From JBGOUJ01 sp041477005 (GTDB taxonomy: Bacteria > Acidobacteriota > Terriglobia > Bryobacterales > JACQDG01): a stretch of 15,760 bases of DNA. The position numbers and the translations under genes are program-made. Where the stretch lies: the NCBI GenBank assembly GCA_041477005.1, contig JBGOUJ010000109.1, positions 1-15,760 of the forward strand. Reading direction: 5' to 3'. Positions 15,572-15,760 of the stretch are shown in pieces. The notes beneath the pieces are model-generated. The model was not told the DNA's origin. It ran no database searches and was given only the letters and a program-made list of their open reading frames with translations. Each line of letters begins with the position of its first letter. Within the stretch, counting starts at the first letter, position 1.

Positions 15572-15760
15572 ATGTTGCGAATCAAGACCAGGCGGATCGA
15601 ACCGGACATTACCGTTGTTGAGCTCACCGGAAGAATGACCATGGGGCCGGACAGCAAAGGCGTGGAAGAAGCTGTGCTCGAACTGCTGCGCCAAAACGAA
15701 AAGAAGATCATATTTGACATGTCCGGCGTGCCGTATGTCGACAGCTCGGGCATGGGAAGC
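15572..15760 (+). CDS. STAS-domain anti-sigma factor antagonist, 5' part (runs off the window)
   Basis: The first 63 residues are present and the frame is open at the window edge. The sequence matches the SpoIIAA/RsbV-type STAS fold: a short N-terminal strand, DITVVELTGRMTMG (12-25), a helix (VEEAVLELLRQN), then KKIIFDMSGVPYVDSSGMG (44-62). In the DSSGMG motif the serine after Asp (S58) is the site that a cognate anti-sigma kinase phosphorylates in this family. The unphosphorylated form binds the anti-sigma factor and frees the sigma factor. The family is about 100-115 aa, so roughly half is missing. The ATG at 15572 has GGAAAGGA just upstream. A possible -10 box, TATACT (15493-15498), has no good -35. 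The partner kinase and sigma genes are not in view. The gene is divergent from the broken CAP-like gene. Confidence 0.85.
   Translation, partial: MLRIKTRRIEPDITVVELTGRMTMGPDSKGVEEAVLELLRQNEKKIIFDMSGVPYVDSSGMGS

Noticed and set aside
15388..15753. Upstream extension of the minus-strand CAP-like frame.
   Set aside because: It overlaps the STAS-domain gene antisense, and a strong ribosome-binding site plus signal-like segment place the start at 15387.

Overview
The window looks like chromosomal DNA of an Acidobacteriota bacterium, most likely of the Solibacter/Bryobacter type. This is inferred from gene content and moderately high GC, not from a marker gene. The clues are two very long Oar-like TonB-dependent receptors with an N-terminal carboxypeptidase-regulatory-like domain, a Tat-exported CRTAC1/UnbV protein fused to TPRs, a second TPR membrane protein, and a Tat-exported PLP-fold enzyme. 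No tRNA, rRNA, CRISPR array, phage or transposase gene is visible.

Layout, left to right. Positions 58-172 hold a block of tandem hairpins that looks like a dispersed palindromic repeat. A 1210-aa Tat-exported CRTAC1/UnbV-TPR protein follows on the plus strand (195-3827). A convergent 1121-aa TonB-dependent receptor lies on the minus strand (3912-7277). It is divergent from a SAM-dependent methyltransferase (7398-8186, plus), with a compact, overlapping promoter region between them. The methyltransferase converges on a minus-strand pair: a second Oar-like receptor (9900-13376) with, 74 bp downstream, a polytopic histidine-rich membrane protein with C-terminal TPRs (8206-9825). The second receptor has a near-consensus promoter. 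A 117-bp MITE-like element with 17-bp perfect terminal inverted repeats lies at 13509-13625. It is followed by a Tat-exported class V aminotransferase-fold protein (13668-14891), a probably frameshifted secreted CAP-like gene on the minus strand (14931-15387), and the start of a STAS-domain anti-sigma factor antagonist running off the right edge (15572-15760).

How the genes may work together. Most products are destined for the envelope: two outer-membrane receptors, two Tat substrates, one polytopic membrane protein and one secreted protein. This fits an uptake or surface-processing region for a polymeric or complexed substrate, but nothing in the sequence names the substrate. Only the receptor/TPR-membrane-protein pair has operon-like geometry. 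I found no convincing self-contained novel defence or biosynthetic system. The most unusual items are the histidine-motif membrane protein with TPRs, the Tat-exported PLP-fold protein, the two non-coding palindromic elements, and a G-rich in-frame insert in the CRTAC1 gene.
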